NCBI GenBank assembly: GCA_028023455.1
Contig: JAQFVV010000049.1
Span: 7,741,647-7,805,646, forward strand
Reading direction: 5' to 3'
Source of the DNA: Epiperipatus broadwayi
Lineage: Eukaryota > Onychophora > Udeonychophora > Euonychophora > Peripatidae
DNA: 64,000 nucleotides
Shown: piece after piece, positions 45,330 through 55,824 of the stretch
How positions within the stretch are numbered: position 1 is the first letter of the stretch
How the letters are laid out: each line of letters begins with the position of its first letter
The notes under the pieces: generated by a model
The model's input: only the letters and a program-made list of their open reading frames with translations
What the model was told of the DNA's origin: nothing
Database searches by the model: none
Program-made: the position numbers and the translations under genes

Positions 45330-48300
45330 ATATATATATTATTTTTTAAATTGGGAAGCTGATTTTTAATAGTTTTAAGATAATTTTACATTTAAGAAAA
45401 AATGAAAGTTTATAAATTATATTCTAAATATCAAAATTATCTACACTAACTGTAATTTATATTTTAATACCTAAATTTTTTATCCATACATTAATTTCAG
45501 TTATATTTAATTACATAAAACTATATTTAAAACATTAATTAATATTATATACAATAAAGCTCCCCATAAAAAAATCCAATTTAACTTATTTTTTTATTTA
45601 TTTATTACAATATAATTATTATTAATTCTCATGATTTATTCAACCTTGATTATAGCACAAAATTTGGATTTGAATCCTCAAACCTATTCAAATAATTCAG
45701 AATTTCTCAAAAGCTATACAAGTATTAAAACTATTCTTTAGACATTAAGGACATATAAATGATTTTTTAAATACATGCATACATTTTTTTAAATACTTTG
45801 TCTATTAATGACACACTTTTAATGTTGCTACAACACATTTCATGATCTGAGTTATATAAAAATCACTAATAAATTCTCATGTGTTCACATTCATATATTA
45901 TTTTATTATTATTATTTACATTTATTTAATATTAATTTTTTACTACTTTAATTTTTTTCTTTTTTTTCATGGTTCAATTATATACTTTACTGTTTTACCT
46001 TTTTTTACATTATGCAACATACGTTGTGTCAAAGCTATCAAGCACAATGTTTGATAGATAGAGGCATTGCATTAAATATCACAGCATCTTCTGGTTAATA
46101 AATTATAATTTTAACTAAATTTCATATTATTTAGTGTTGTTTTATTTAATCTTATGTATATATAATTAATAAACAACTCTATAAATAGGTGTAAACAATT
46201 AAACTAATTTAAATTTTAGAATTCAGTGTTGTAAATATATTTCATTTTTATTGCCATATTACTTAAAATAACTGACCTGTTACTCTGGGGAATGTCTTTA
46301 TTTTGAATCAAGCATTTTTTATTGGTTACCTCTCACATAGCATAATAATCTTTTTCATGCATTAAGAGCATGAATGCTATCATTTTCTGTAAATCAGACA
46401 TTTTTTATATAGCTAAATAAAAAAAAATCATAACAAACTCAATTTATTTTAAGTCAATAAACATCACATGACTGACCATCACCTCTTATGCTTGCTTGAG
46501 TTTTGCCTGTTTAAACTCAATTTATAATAAACTTTAACAAATAGCAAATGTAAATAAATGTTTTAAATTTAATTAATGCAATCTCCCAATCATTCATGCT
46601 GAAAACATTCTTCATTTCATGTTGTGGGAAAAAGTGATCAATTATTTTTTAGAATAGATAATTTTTTTATTCAAAGAACTTTTATCTTTCTAGAGCACCA
46701 CCAGTATATCACATGACAGTTTTTTTTTATATATTATGCTTATAGGATGACTGAATTTGTTTTAAAGTGTCAATAATGACTGCCATAATATTTTATATGT
46801 CAATAATCATGTGGCAAAATGAACTTTAAGACATTTATTGTTTATGTTATGTGAAGATTGGAGGTATAAGTTGATAAGGATGGTATGATTTAAAGTACAT
46901 ATGCTCTGCAGAGAAATTTGCTGGTTTTTTCTTCTGATATGGTAATCAAATAAATAATGTTTGCAGCACTATGGATATTATAATAAGAAATTATATGAAT
47001 ATAGTTGGGTGTATATGTATGTATCTATGTATGTAGTGAGAGAAATGAACCAAGTCTTAAATAGATCACTATGGATAAAAGCTTCTTATATAGCTTTCTA
47101 TAGAAGAGATGTGAAGAATAAAGCATTACTTATTAGGTTTGCTAATTTGTGGGTGGTAAAAATTTAAGAAGCTTATAATTTTTATTTTAACTTATAGTTA
47201 ATAATAGCCACATATCTACTTATCAACCAATCAACCCAGTTCATTGATATAGCAGGAAAATGTTCTGCTATATACCATCAATCCTATATATTATTGTATA
47301 TTACTACTGGGTTTAGTGCATTAATACAGTGGTAAATTCATAAAACATATGTCTCTAGATCACGATTCAACAAGAATTTTCAAGCAATAGGATTAAAATT
47401 CTATTTATTGAAATAAACAGATAAATTTGTACATGTTTTCCTCATAATGTTGCGTTATAAAGGGGTTTTTTTTTCATCACTGTCTTATTAAAAATTAAGT
47501 GTAATCTACAAAAGTTAACTGTTGCTTGGTATTTCTGGTCATTTTTGACAAAAGATAAATCATGGCTGTGTGGTCAGATTAAATTTAGATCAGAGTTAAA
47601 TAACTATACAAACACAATTTGGATTCATAGTGGGTGTAAAATAATGGTTATTGAATGTATACAGTAAGAATAATACTTTCCATCTGAAAATGAGCATTGT
47701 GTATAAATTAGTTTGGCTCTAGATTGAATAAAAAGAAATTACTATTATTTAATCTAAAAAAGGAAAAATAAATTAGAACAAATACATTTAAAGACTAAAT
47801 AGAATTATATCAAATTTTAAAGAAATTTTTTCACTTATTTAAAAATAAAACATAAAAATAATAGTTAATAGATTGATTAAAAAAATTAATTATGTGATCA
47901 CATTTTGAAGTTCAAATTCAGATAAGAACTTTTTTTTAGATTTTAAGAAGATTAGGAATTTTTATTTAGGTAATCAGCCCATATTAAATCAGCTATCCAT
48001 TTTATTTCAATAAAAATATATGACAAACCAATATTTAATTAACAATTGTAAAGCAAAGACCTTTCTAAAAGCTATACATGCCAATGAATATGTTGTAAGT
48101 TTTACTAACTTTCTATCCTTGTTTTATTTTTTAGATAAGAATAGATAATCATCCATTTGCTGATCAAGAATTAGGTTTTTTATCCATTATTTATCTGGAA
48201 TCTGAAAAAACTTTCAATTTTAATCCAGTATACATTACAGGAAGGTACACTAATTATTATAATACAGTTTTTTTTTTAATAATTAAATTATGGTCAGTAA

Positions 48301-48355
48301 AGGGATATCTTCCTATTTTTAGCTAAACAATAAAACAAAAAACAAAAAAATTAAA
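45330..48355. other. AT-rich spacer
   Basis: No gene seen. The only element piece is at 46470-46523 (listed). A 68-codon open frame at 46961-47167 has no recognisable motif. Confidence 0.5.
46470..46523 (+). repeat. Family B terminal fragment
   Basis: CATCACATGACTGACCATCA followed by CTCTTATGCTTG and AGTTTTGCCTGTTTAAAC. This is the constant end of family B (mirror of 55500-55571) standing alone. Confidence 0.65.
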
Positions 48356-48361
48356 ATATTG

Positions 48362-48440
48362 AGAGAAAAATCTGAAATTTTCAGACACCTACATGTCTTC
48401 AAACCCAGCTATCCAACTCATATAGCTATATGGGGCTGAG
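48362..48440 (+). repeat. Family C central fragment
   Basis: AAATCTGAAATTTTCAGACA, TGTCTTCAAACCCAGCTATC and CAACT recur almost unchanged from the centre of the family C element (9205-9262). The arms are absent. Confidence 0.65.
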
Positions 48441-48709
48441 AGATCTTCAGCCATACCATATATTAGTAAAAAAAATTAAATCCTCTGATTAACCTGTAAA
48501 GCATTCTCTTCTTTTTAAATGTTTCTCTGTAAAAGGATAACAAAATAAACTTTGCACTGTTTTACCCTTTACTTATCTCAAGAATTGTAACAATTATCAT
48601 AATTAAAGTGAAGAGAACGACCAAATTAAAGATGATCTGAGAGAGTATATAAACTTTCTATTTGCTGATGATAGTAATATAAAAATGTCATAAAGTAATA
48701 TTAAATAAA

Positions 48710-49490
48710 TAAAATAACAACTAATTGAGTAAAATTTCAAGATATGATTTATAAATTTGTGTTATTATAAATCAAATAACTCATCTAATAATAAACAGTT
48801 ATTTTTAAATTAACTTGCAAGATTAGTTTTTGATGACATTATTTTAAAAAACATTACATGTAACTTGTTTGCTAAAAATTCATAAGAATTTAGAACTCAA
48901 TTTAAATATACATATGAAAATGTGATTACATTTTAGTGTAGCAGCATGGAAAATGATGGCATTAAAAATAATCTATAAACTAAATTATATTTTATAAAGT
49001 CAATTTTAATTATCTTATAAAAAATGGAAACATTTTTTTTTATCTTTGTTAAAAAAATAATTTAGATTTTTTTATTAGAATAATTGTTTTAGTAAACATA
49101 TTTTTTATATATAAGGACATATATAAATAATAAAATATGGCTCCATATGGAGTAAGATTTACTTTCAAATTCAAAAGCACCACTATTCCAATAATACTAA
49201 AATATAAAATAAATAATCGAATAGCTTTATCCTTGACAGTTTATAAGAAGTTTAAGGGCTGAAAGTGTCTGTAGTGAATGTGATTCTTAGAATTTAACCC
49301 CAGAATTTGCCACTCTTCTTTGCACTAAATTACACAATGCAAAATAATGGTGATTAGAAAAAATTGAACTATATATGTAAAATCCAACAGTGATTTAAAT
49401 AAGTGCTATTAGTGCATAAGTTAATATGTATTTTTAATTAATATTAGGCTCTTTCTTCAGATACAACACACCCATATCATTAAACATATG
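48710..49490. other. AT-rich spacer
   Basis: No gene or element recognised. Confidence 0.6.
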
Positions 49491-49495
49491 ATATC

Positions 49496-49782
49496 TCATT
49501 TTACCTTAAACTGCTAAACATACATAAGCTGTTTACACAAAGGCTAAACTCTCTATACAGTAGCGCCACTCAATGCAAGTCAGAATAGTCAATGGATGCA
49601 AAAAAGGTTTGTGCATAAAATCCCTATCTAGTGCCTACTGATCCAATGTCACTGATGAAAATTTTTATAGAAACTAGTCTGGGAATATTGGATGAGTATG
49701 CACTAGATAGGGATTGTATGCCCAAACCTTCTTGCATCTGTTGATTACTCTGGTTTGCATTGAGTGGGACTCATTTTACCTT
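49496..49782 (-). mobile_element. Family B fold-back with 12-bp TSD
   Basis: A perfect 12-bp direct repeat TCATTTTACCTT lies at 49496-49507 and 49771-49782. The 263-bp element between has a full end on the left (CATACATAAGCTGTTTACAC) and a truncated right end (stopping at CATTGAGTGGGAC). The element is therefore in minus orientation with its 5' end lost. Its arms pair (TAGCGCCACTCAATGCAAG against CTGGTTTGCATTGAGTGG). The loop holds an intact hammerhead-like core. Confidence 0.8.
49641..49693 (+). ncRNA. Hammerhead-like core in family B (49.6 kb)
   Basis: CTGATGA (49652-49658), 11 nt, GAAAC (49670-49674), stem III ACT/AGT, triplet GTC (cleavage after C at 49679), then TGGGAATATTGG. The inner stem I pairs TCA with TGG, and an outer CCAAT pairs with ATTGG. 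Stem II here is nearly unpaired, so activity is uncertain. Confidence 0.42.
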
Positions 49783-49784
49783 CC

Positions 49785-51560
49785 TGGTATAAAAAGATTG
49801 AAAACAATGATTGTACTGATAGATGTGCTGTATATTTTTTTATAATCAAATTGGGTCTTGCCAAACCATAATATAAGAGTATTCAGGATTTCCACATTCT
49901 CATCTACATAGGATTTTATCTTTTAAATTAACCTACGAAATTTGGTAAGAGAATAAAAACCAACATTACACACTTATAAAATACATTTCATAGTTTATTG
50001 CACTGAATTAGCATAAAAATCCAAATTGAAAGTTATTGTTGTTAGATTATTATTGAATTATCTTTTTGGTTATATTATTTACACATTCTTTGATTATATA
50101 TTATAGCTGATATATGTGAGAACTCCAATATATATGTAGTTATTTCTTTTTTAATCTGATTCATACTTGCACAGATTTGTACAAGATATAGCAATAGACA
50201 AATTTTATAAGCAATTTATTTTATAAAACATTTAAGTGTTTAAAGGGTCTGTGCTTTCTTGAAAATACTTCTTACTCAAATAACACCAGGATCATCTCTG
50301 TTGCCCATGCATCTTCTGCATTTGCATAGAAGTGATAAAATTGTCCTAAATTATACAAAAAATAAACCAACAACGTTGTTTTCCCTGCCGAAATTAAATT
50401 TCAGGATATTGTTATTTAAATTTTTACAAATTAAAAATCATAATCACTTAAAATAATATTGTATTATTTTGCTTTTAATTTTGCACTCTTAATGCTAATA
50501 TCAGTTGATGTGATAATAGTTAAAGGTCTGCCATTTATTCCCAATTCCATTGTTTCACCGTGTGTTGACCTTGAACTGAGATTAAAAGCCAATCCGAAAT
50601 CATTTTCAATGAATATTGATGCTGTCTTTTCCAAATGTCTTTTATATAAATTGTGCATTTGTTTTAAACTAAGATAGTAAAATACATTGAATCTTAAATT
50701 TATCAATTAATTATCCTAGAATTAATTATTGGTGATGTAGAAGCAGTTTTAAAGAAATAATTAAAGAAAAAATGGAATGTAGATAGCTGAGAAGATCTGT
50801 ACTAACATTTTTTTAAATTATTATGAAAAATTATTTTGTTCTTTTTTATATATTTCGTTCAAAGATTAAAATTATGAGATCAAACAAGAATCAAAATACA
50901 AAACTACAGCTAACTCTATAATTTTCCTTCTTTTCTTTAAATATGTAATTCTATGAATAATGTTAATATGCTTATACAAGAAAAGATTATATTCTATTAG
51001 ACAATTAAATAAATAATTTGCTAAGCATGTCTTTCGATCTGGGGGGGGGGGTCATAATCATAGCACTTTGTTTTTTCCATCTGGTGTTAATATTGAAAAA
51101 AATATGATCTTGATATTTGCTGATTAATAATTTCAGTGGTCATGATTTTGATCTGTGAAACTCACGATAGTTTGTGCTGAATGCAACAAAAAGAAAAGTT
51201 AAAGAGGCCTGATTCAATACCCATGCAATAAACAAAAAAGATTTCAGCATAGCTTTGTCCTGGAAGTAGAATGTGTAAATTATGTATTTACGTATCACCC
51301 AATAAATTATGTATTTGCATATTAATCAACAAATATCAAAATAATGTTTACTCAATATTAACAGCAGTTGGACTGACAAGTTGAAGTGCTATGACTATAA
51401 CCCCCAGTCAAAATCAATGCTCAGCAAATTATTTATTTAATTTTTTAACAGAATGATATATGCTCTTACAATAACATATTAACTTTATTCATAGAAAACT
51501 ACAGCTATTTCTGTAGTAATTGTTATAATATTTTTTATATACAACTATTAGAATTTAGCT
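49785..51560. other. AT-rich spacer with a poly(G) run
   Basis: Eleven consecutive G at 51041-51051 stand out in this AT-rich DNA. Overlapping open frames at 50259-50706 (65-80 codons on both strands) have no recognisable motif. No gene called. Confidence 0.5.
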
Positions 51561-51565
51561 TGTAA

Positions 51566-51691
51566 AATAACTTTAACATGTGAAGCATTGGTGGCTGAGT
51601 GGTAGCACAGCTGCCTTACAGGGAGTTGTCCCTGGATTAGCTTCCCGGCCAACACTTTGACACATTAAAAAAATAATAATAACTTTAACAT
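51566..51691 (+). mobile_element. tRNA-Gly-derived retroposon with 14-bp TSD
   Basis: A perfect 14-bp direct repeat AATAACTTTAACAT (51566-51579 and 51678-51691) flanks 98 bp that begin, after GTGAA, with GCATTGGTGGCTGAGTGGTA and end near TTCCCGGCCAAC, then an A-rich tail (ATTAAAAAAATAAT). Start and end match animal tRNA-Gly (GCATTGGTGG...CCCGGCCAATGC). The A box (TGGCTGAGTGG) is good; the B box (GGATTAGCTTCC) is damaged and the anticodon region is altered. So this is a short tRNA-derived SINE or a retroposed tRNA, not a working tRNA gene. Confidence 0.82.
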
Positions 51692-51694
51692 TTT

Positions 51695-53145
51695 CATATG
51701 TATAATAAAAAAAAATTATATCAAGTACAAAATAAGTGTTGACTGGTTTTTAATGATCAAATATAAAATATAGCAAATGCAAATCAAAAAAATGCAATAC
51801 TCAGAAACAAAGTGGGGCTAAGTATAAATATTTGAACACTAATGGCTTATGCTTAAGTTAATCATTTTAGCAACTTGTAAATTTTCATTATTTAATGCTA
51901 CTATTTAAATTTTATGAACAAACATACTGAAGTCTAGATTATTATCATGGCTTTTAATGAAATTTCTAGGGAAAGAGATGACAAAATATGCATAGTACAG
52001 CATGGAAAAATTTCTAGGATTAATTCTAGTTAACAAGTGATTTTTAAATAAAATAAAAATCAAATATATTTCTTGAAATGTCATAAAATATTGTAGTACT
52101 AGGAGGGAGTGGCTAAACGTCAATTTAGAAAGTTTTAGTTTTTGATTTGTTCATATGCCACTGCACTAAATTAGGTTAACACTAGATAAAATAATAGATC
52201 ATTAGTTTTCATTAATTATTCAAAAAATATTCTCCAGAAGTTGCAAAAATTTATATAAATATTTTAAAATCAACTAAGCTTTTTAGATGGCCATTATGTT
52301 GTAAATTATTAATAAATTGAAATCATCGTATAATCTACTATAGTTCTTATGATCAATAGAAACTAACAAGACATTTTCCATTAAACTCTTTAGCAATGGA
52401 TCACTATAGAGCTCCATGTGTCATAAGTGGAAATATCAACTTTCTCTTATTAATTTATAAGCCATAATCTACCAAACTAGAACAAAAATAATAATTAAAA
52501 ATAAACTCTCAATATCTCAATTTATTATTTCAGCTTTCTATGGTATTATAAACAAGTGGAGTTCTTCTTTCTCTACCTCTATTGCCACTTACTGTAATCT
52601 GCATTAATCGATGCTTACCAAATAAACTTCAATTTCAAAACTGGATCTTAAGATAGTTATTCAATACTATGAGAATTTGATTTTTATACTATTAACTTGA
52701 TAATATAAAAAGGGCTTTAAAGTGACTCCAAGTCCTTATAACTTATAACAAAAATTAGAAATTGGTTTAGATGAAGTGATTAAACTGCCTTAACATTCTA
52801 ATAACTACTGATTATTGTAGCTCACAATGGATATCATTAGAATAAGAAAGAAAAATTGATTATATTCACTTTATTTCCTCTATAAATCATTAAAAGAAAT
52901 GACAAAAACTTCAAATAAAGTTGTAAACCAGTCCCTAAAAATTACATAAGATCTAAAAAGAAAGCACTATGACATTAATAGGTGAAACAAAAAAAATTAG
53001 ACTGACATTTTTTGAATTATTGATCGATTTATTCAAATTAGGGGGAATATAAAATAAAACATTATATAACTATCTTTATATATTTTTAATAAATGTAGTT
53101 GAACATTTAAAATATATAAAATACCCATCTATTTTTTCTCATTAA
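51695..53145. other. AT-rich spacer
   Basis: No gene or element recognised. Confidence 0.55.
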
Positions 53146-53149
53146 TTTA

Positions 53150-53795
53150 TTGCTTTTTTTTACATGGATTACATTGTTTAAATTGATATAAAGTATCAAT
53201 CAGCTCTTTTTCAGCATGTGATTTATCACTTTGATAATGATACAATTTATCCTTGCAAACTAAAAAAGATCTAATTTTATAATACATATATTCTCTTTTT
53301 TGTAATATTTAATTAGTGATTTATAATTTAATAAAGCAGCAATTTTTCTCATGTATTTGTCAAGATATTTTTGATTGTCCATTTTAAGGCATTTAATTTG
53401 TTTCATTTAATTATAAGATATTTTGTACTATCTTTATGTCTACAAAAAATCATTAACATATCTTGGAATAAATTTTAATATCTGTAGTTTTACCACTATT
53501 GAAAATCTTATCCTCTTATGGAAACAAAATGAAATTACAAATAGGCATAACCACAGGCCAATCTTTAAATATTTTTTACTATCTACTTTAAAAGAAGCAA
53601 CAATATTTTATTCAATAAAAGAATCAATAATAAAGCTTATAATATATAGGCAAAGGTATATTCAATAATTTTTATGAAAGCTAATGTCATCAATGGGACT
53701 ATATAATTGTGTTATATCTAAGGAAACAATAATAACATGATCATCAATTACAATATTCTTAATTTACATATTAGTTTTTGATTATTAGGTTCCAT
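53150..53795 (-). pseudogene. Penelope-like reverse transcriptase relic
   Basis: On the minus strand, 53772-53665 reads IKNIVIDDHVIIVSLDITQL followed by YSPIDD. This is the RT palm motif A in its Penelope-like form (IKN...D.I.VSFDVxSLYTNIP). After a stop and frameshifts, about 53590-53520 reads KVDSKKYLKIGL, in the place of the G..MG motif, and about 53472-53440 reads FIPRYVNDFL, matching the RYVDDIF catalytic motif with one Asp lost. Further downstream 53270-53150 is open and lysine-rich (LVCKDKLYHYQSDK). Order and spacing fit one RT domain. Multiple stops and frameshifts: dead copy. No GIY-YIG endonuclease seen. Confidence 0.68.
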
Positions 53796-53812
53796 TAATA
53801 ATGTACACTGTA

Positions 53813-54143
53813 TTTTAAAACATGCTTTTTCATTATTATTTTTTTACTCATATTTTTTTAGATTTTATATCTCAATTATTTCCCATCTTTAACTCATAAT
53901 TAACTTTTGCAATATTCTTATTATTCTACAATGTAATAGTATAAGACTTAATAACATTTAAAATTTCTTTACGCATAGTCATCAAACTATGTATAAAGAA
54001 ATTTTAAATGTTATTAAATATTGTGTGGTAGAATAATAAAAATATTGCAAAAGTTAATTATGAGTTGAAGATGAGAAATATTTGAGGTATAAAATTTAAA
54101 AAATACAACAAAAAAAATAATAATGAAAAAGCATGTTTTAAAA
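53813..54143. mobile_element. 331-bp near-perfect palindrome (MITE-like)
   Basis: TTTTAAAACATGCTTTTTCA at the left end mirrors TGAAAAAGCATGTTTTAAAA at the right end, with high identity through the arms to a centre near 53978 (CATAGTCATCAAACTATG). TTAA occurs within both termini, which would fit a piggyBac-like TTAA target, but this is not proven. It lies immediately upstream of the Penelope-like RT relic and may interrupt it. Distinct from families A, B and C; no ribozyme motif. Confidence 0.75.
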
Positions 54144-54354
54144 TCCAATGATCTTTATTAATAAATTCTAATTGAAACTGATGTGAAAATTTCAATGTGG
54201 TATACTATCTAATGTCTATTGATGTTTAGATTAAAATTAATTATTCTTGAAAGGAGGAAACTACTGCTGCTAAGTTATACATTTGAAGGACAAGTTAAGA
54301 AAGTTGTGAAATGCTTTGTTTAATAAAAATAAACATCACAATAGTTCAAACTAA

Positions 54355-54475
54355 GACTTTTCCTTGTGATTATCTATGGATGTAAATGTTGGATACAAAA
54401 GAATAGAAAGAATATTTGTGCTTTTAAATTGGGGTGCCTGTTGAGAAAAAGAAATAAACAAAGAGATTTGATCAA
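54355..54475 (+). pseudogene. RTE-like LINE coding fragment
   Basis: The frame reads IIYGCKCWIQKNRKNICAFK followed by LGCLLRK. LYGCExWTLxKxDxxKIxAFEMxCLRR is the conserved stretch after the RT domain in RTE-type elements. Only about 35 residues match. It may belong to the same LINE family as the relic at 41180-41480. Confidence 0.5.
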
Positions 54476-54599
54476 ATTAGGTCTGAACTTTTGCTTCAAA
54501 GACAGTAACCACACTAAATTTATGATAGTCAGAACAGTAAATCAGTGGGGATGGGGGTGGGGACCACCATCTGTGAAATAGATGGACTCTGTTGTCACA

Positions 54600-55240
54600 A
54601 CACATTTGCGCTGAAGAATCTGAAAAATCAAACAGATAAAAGGTAATTCTAGAGTAGTAGCTTCTAATTTATTTTAATTTTAGAAAACTTTTTATTTTCT
54701 CTTGATTAAAAAAAATATTGGAATACTGGCAAATTTTTACTGATTATAAATGGAACAACACATCAAAAATAATTTATTGAATTTAAAAAAAAAATTAATA
54801 ATAAAAAGGAAAATATTATCAATTTAAATTAGAATTAATGTGAAAGGTTCAACTTCTTTTTTAATATTCTTTCAAAATTTAATTTTAGTTAACTCAATTC
54901 TAATATCAGGAATGGCATCTATCTTATTTTTGTATTTTATTTTTGTTACAATGTAAAACAAGCATGCACAATCTGAAACCTTTAGTTTTATAATCTTCTA
55001 TCTGGACCTTCATTATTACATGATTATTTCATGACTACAATAATGTATTGTTATTTTATGTTTATTCATTTTTATCCATTCTCTCATACTTTCTCTGAAT
55101 TATAATTTATTTTAAATGAATGATTCTTTGAATTATTAGCTAATGAAATTAATGATTTGATTTGTTTAATGATGATTTTCTGTTTTCACTAATTATAAAC
55201 ATCTTGTGACAATTCTTAAAAGCCTGTAAAAAAATTTTGT
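54600..55240. other. AT-rich spacer
   Basis: No gene or element recognised. Confidence 0.6.
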
Positions 55241-55245
55241 GCATG

Positions 55246-55584
55246 TATATGCATAATACAGGCAAAACTCACTATATGTATTGCCACACCCAGCAAGCTA
55301 GAATAATCAATGGATGCCAGAAGGCTTGTGAATAAAATCCCCATCTAGTGCCTACTCATCCAATATCCCCAGACTAGTTTCTGACTTATGGCCTTCATCA
55401 GTGAGGAGTCTGGGGATATTGGATGAGTAGGCACTAGATGGGGATTTTATGCACAAGCCTTCTGGCATCCATTGATTACTCTAGCTTGCTGTGTGGCAAT
55501 ACGTATAGTGAATTTTGCCTGTTTTAACAACAGTTATACAAAAGCATAAGAGGTGGTGGTCATGTGATGTTTATATGCATAATA
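55246..55584 (+). mobile_element. Family B fold-back with 13-bp TSD
   Basis: A perfect 13-bp direct repeat TATATGCATAATA lies at 55246-55258 and 55572-55584. The 313-bp element starts inside the arm (CAGGCAAAACTCACTATATG) but ends with the full terminus (AGCATAAGAGGTGGTGGTCA, TGTGATGTT). It is thus 5'-truncated and 3'-complete in plus orientation. The arms pair almost perfectly over about 115 bp (CTAGATGGGGATTTTATGCA against TGAATAAAATCCCCATCTAG). The loop holds a hammerhead-like core. Confidence 0.85.
55360..55412 (-). ncRNA. Hammerhead-like core in family B (55.4 kb)
   Basis: Minus strand: stem I 5' GACTCCTCA, CTGATGA (55401-55395), AGGCCATAAGTCA as stem II region (about three pairs), GAAAC (55381-55377), stem III ACT/AGT, triplet GTC (cleavage after 55372), TGGGGATATTGG. 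TCCTCA pairs with TGGGGA. A competing fold exists because GACTC/AGTCTGGGGATATTGG is also part of the fold-back arms. Confidence 0.45.
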
Positions 55585-55745
55585 ATAAGCTGTTTATATT
55601 TTTTTAAAGCAAAAGTGATTTATTTTTTTTAATAGAATCACCTTCAATGGCTTTACATTAATTCATTGTAATTGTCCTTCAAGAAAATTTATGTGCCAAG
55701 TTAATAAAATTTGTAAACATTTCAAACATCATATATGGAAATGTT

Positions 55746-55821
55746 ACAGTCACATGGCCAAAGACAACACTAGCTGATTTTTGAATATACCTATAGAGCT
55801 GAGCTTTGGCCATGTGACTGT
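55746..55821. repeat. Perfect 18-bp inverted repeat
   Basis: ACAGTCACATGGCCAAAG (55746-55763) and CTTTGGCCATGTGACTGT (55804-55821) are perfect reverse complements, 40 bp apart. It is stable enough for a hairpin. No link to the other families is seen. Confidence 0.85.
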
Positions 55822-55824
55822 ATT

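Noticed and set aside
48600-48710. A frame reading YINFLFADDSNIK, like an RT catalytic motif
   Set aside because: Only a dozen residues, with no other RT motif in any frame within several hundred bases. Too short to call.
50259-50706. Overlapping 65-80 codon frames on both strands, considered as possible exons
   Set aside because: No recognisable motif, no convincing splice sites, and base composition like the surroundings.
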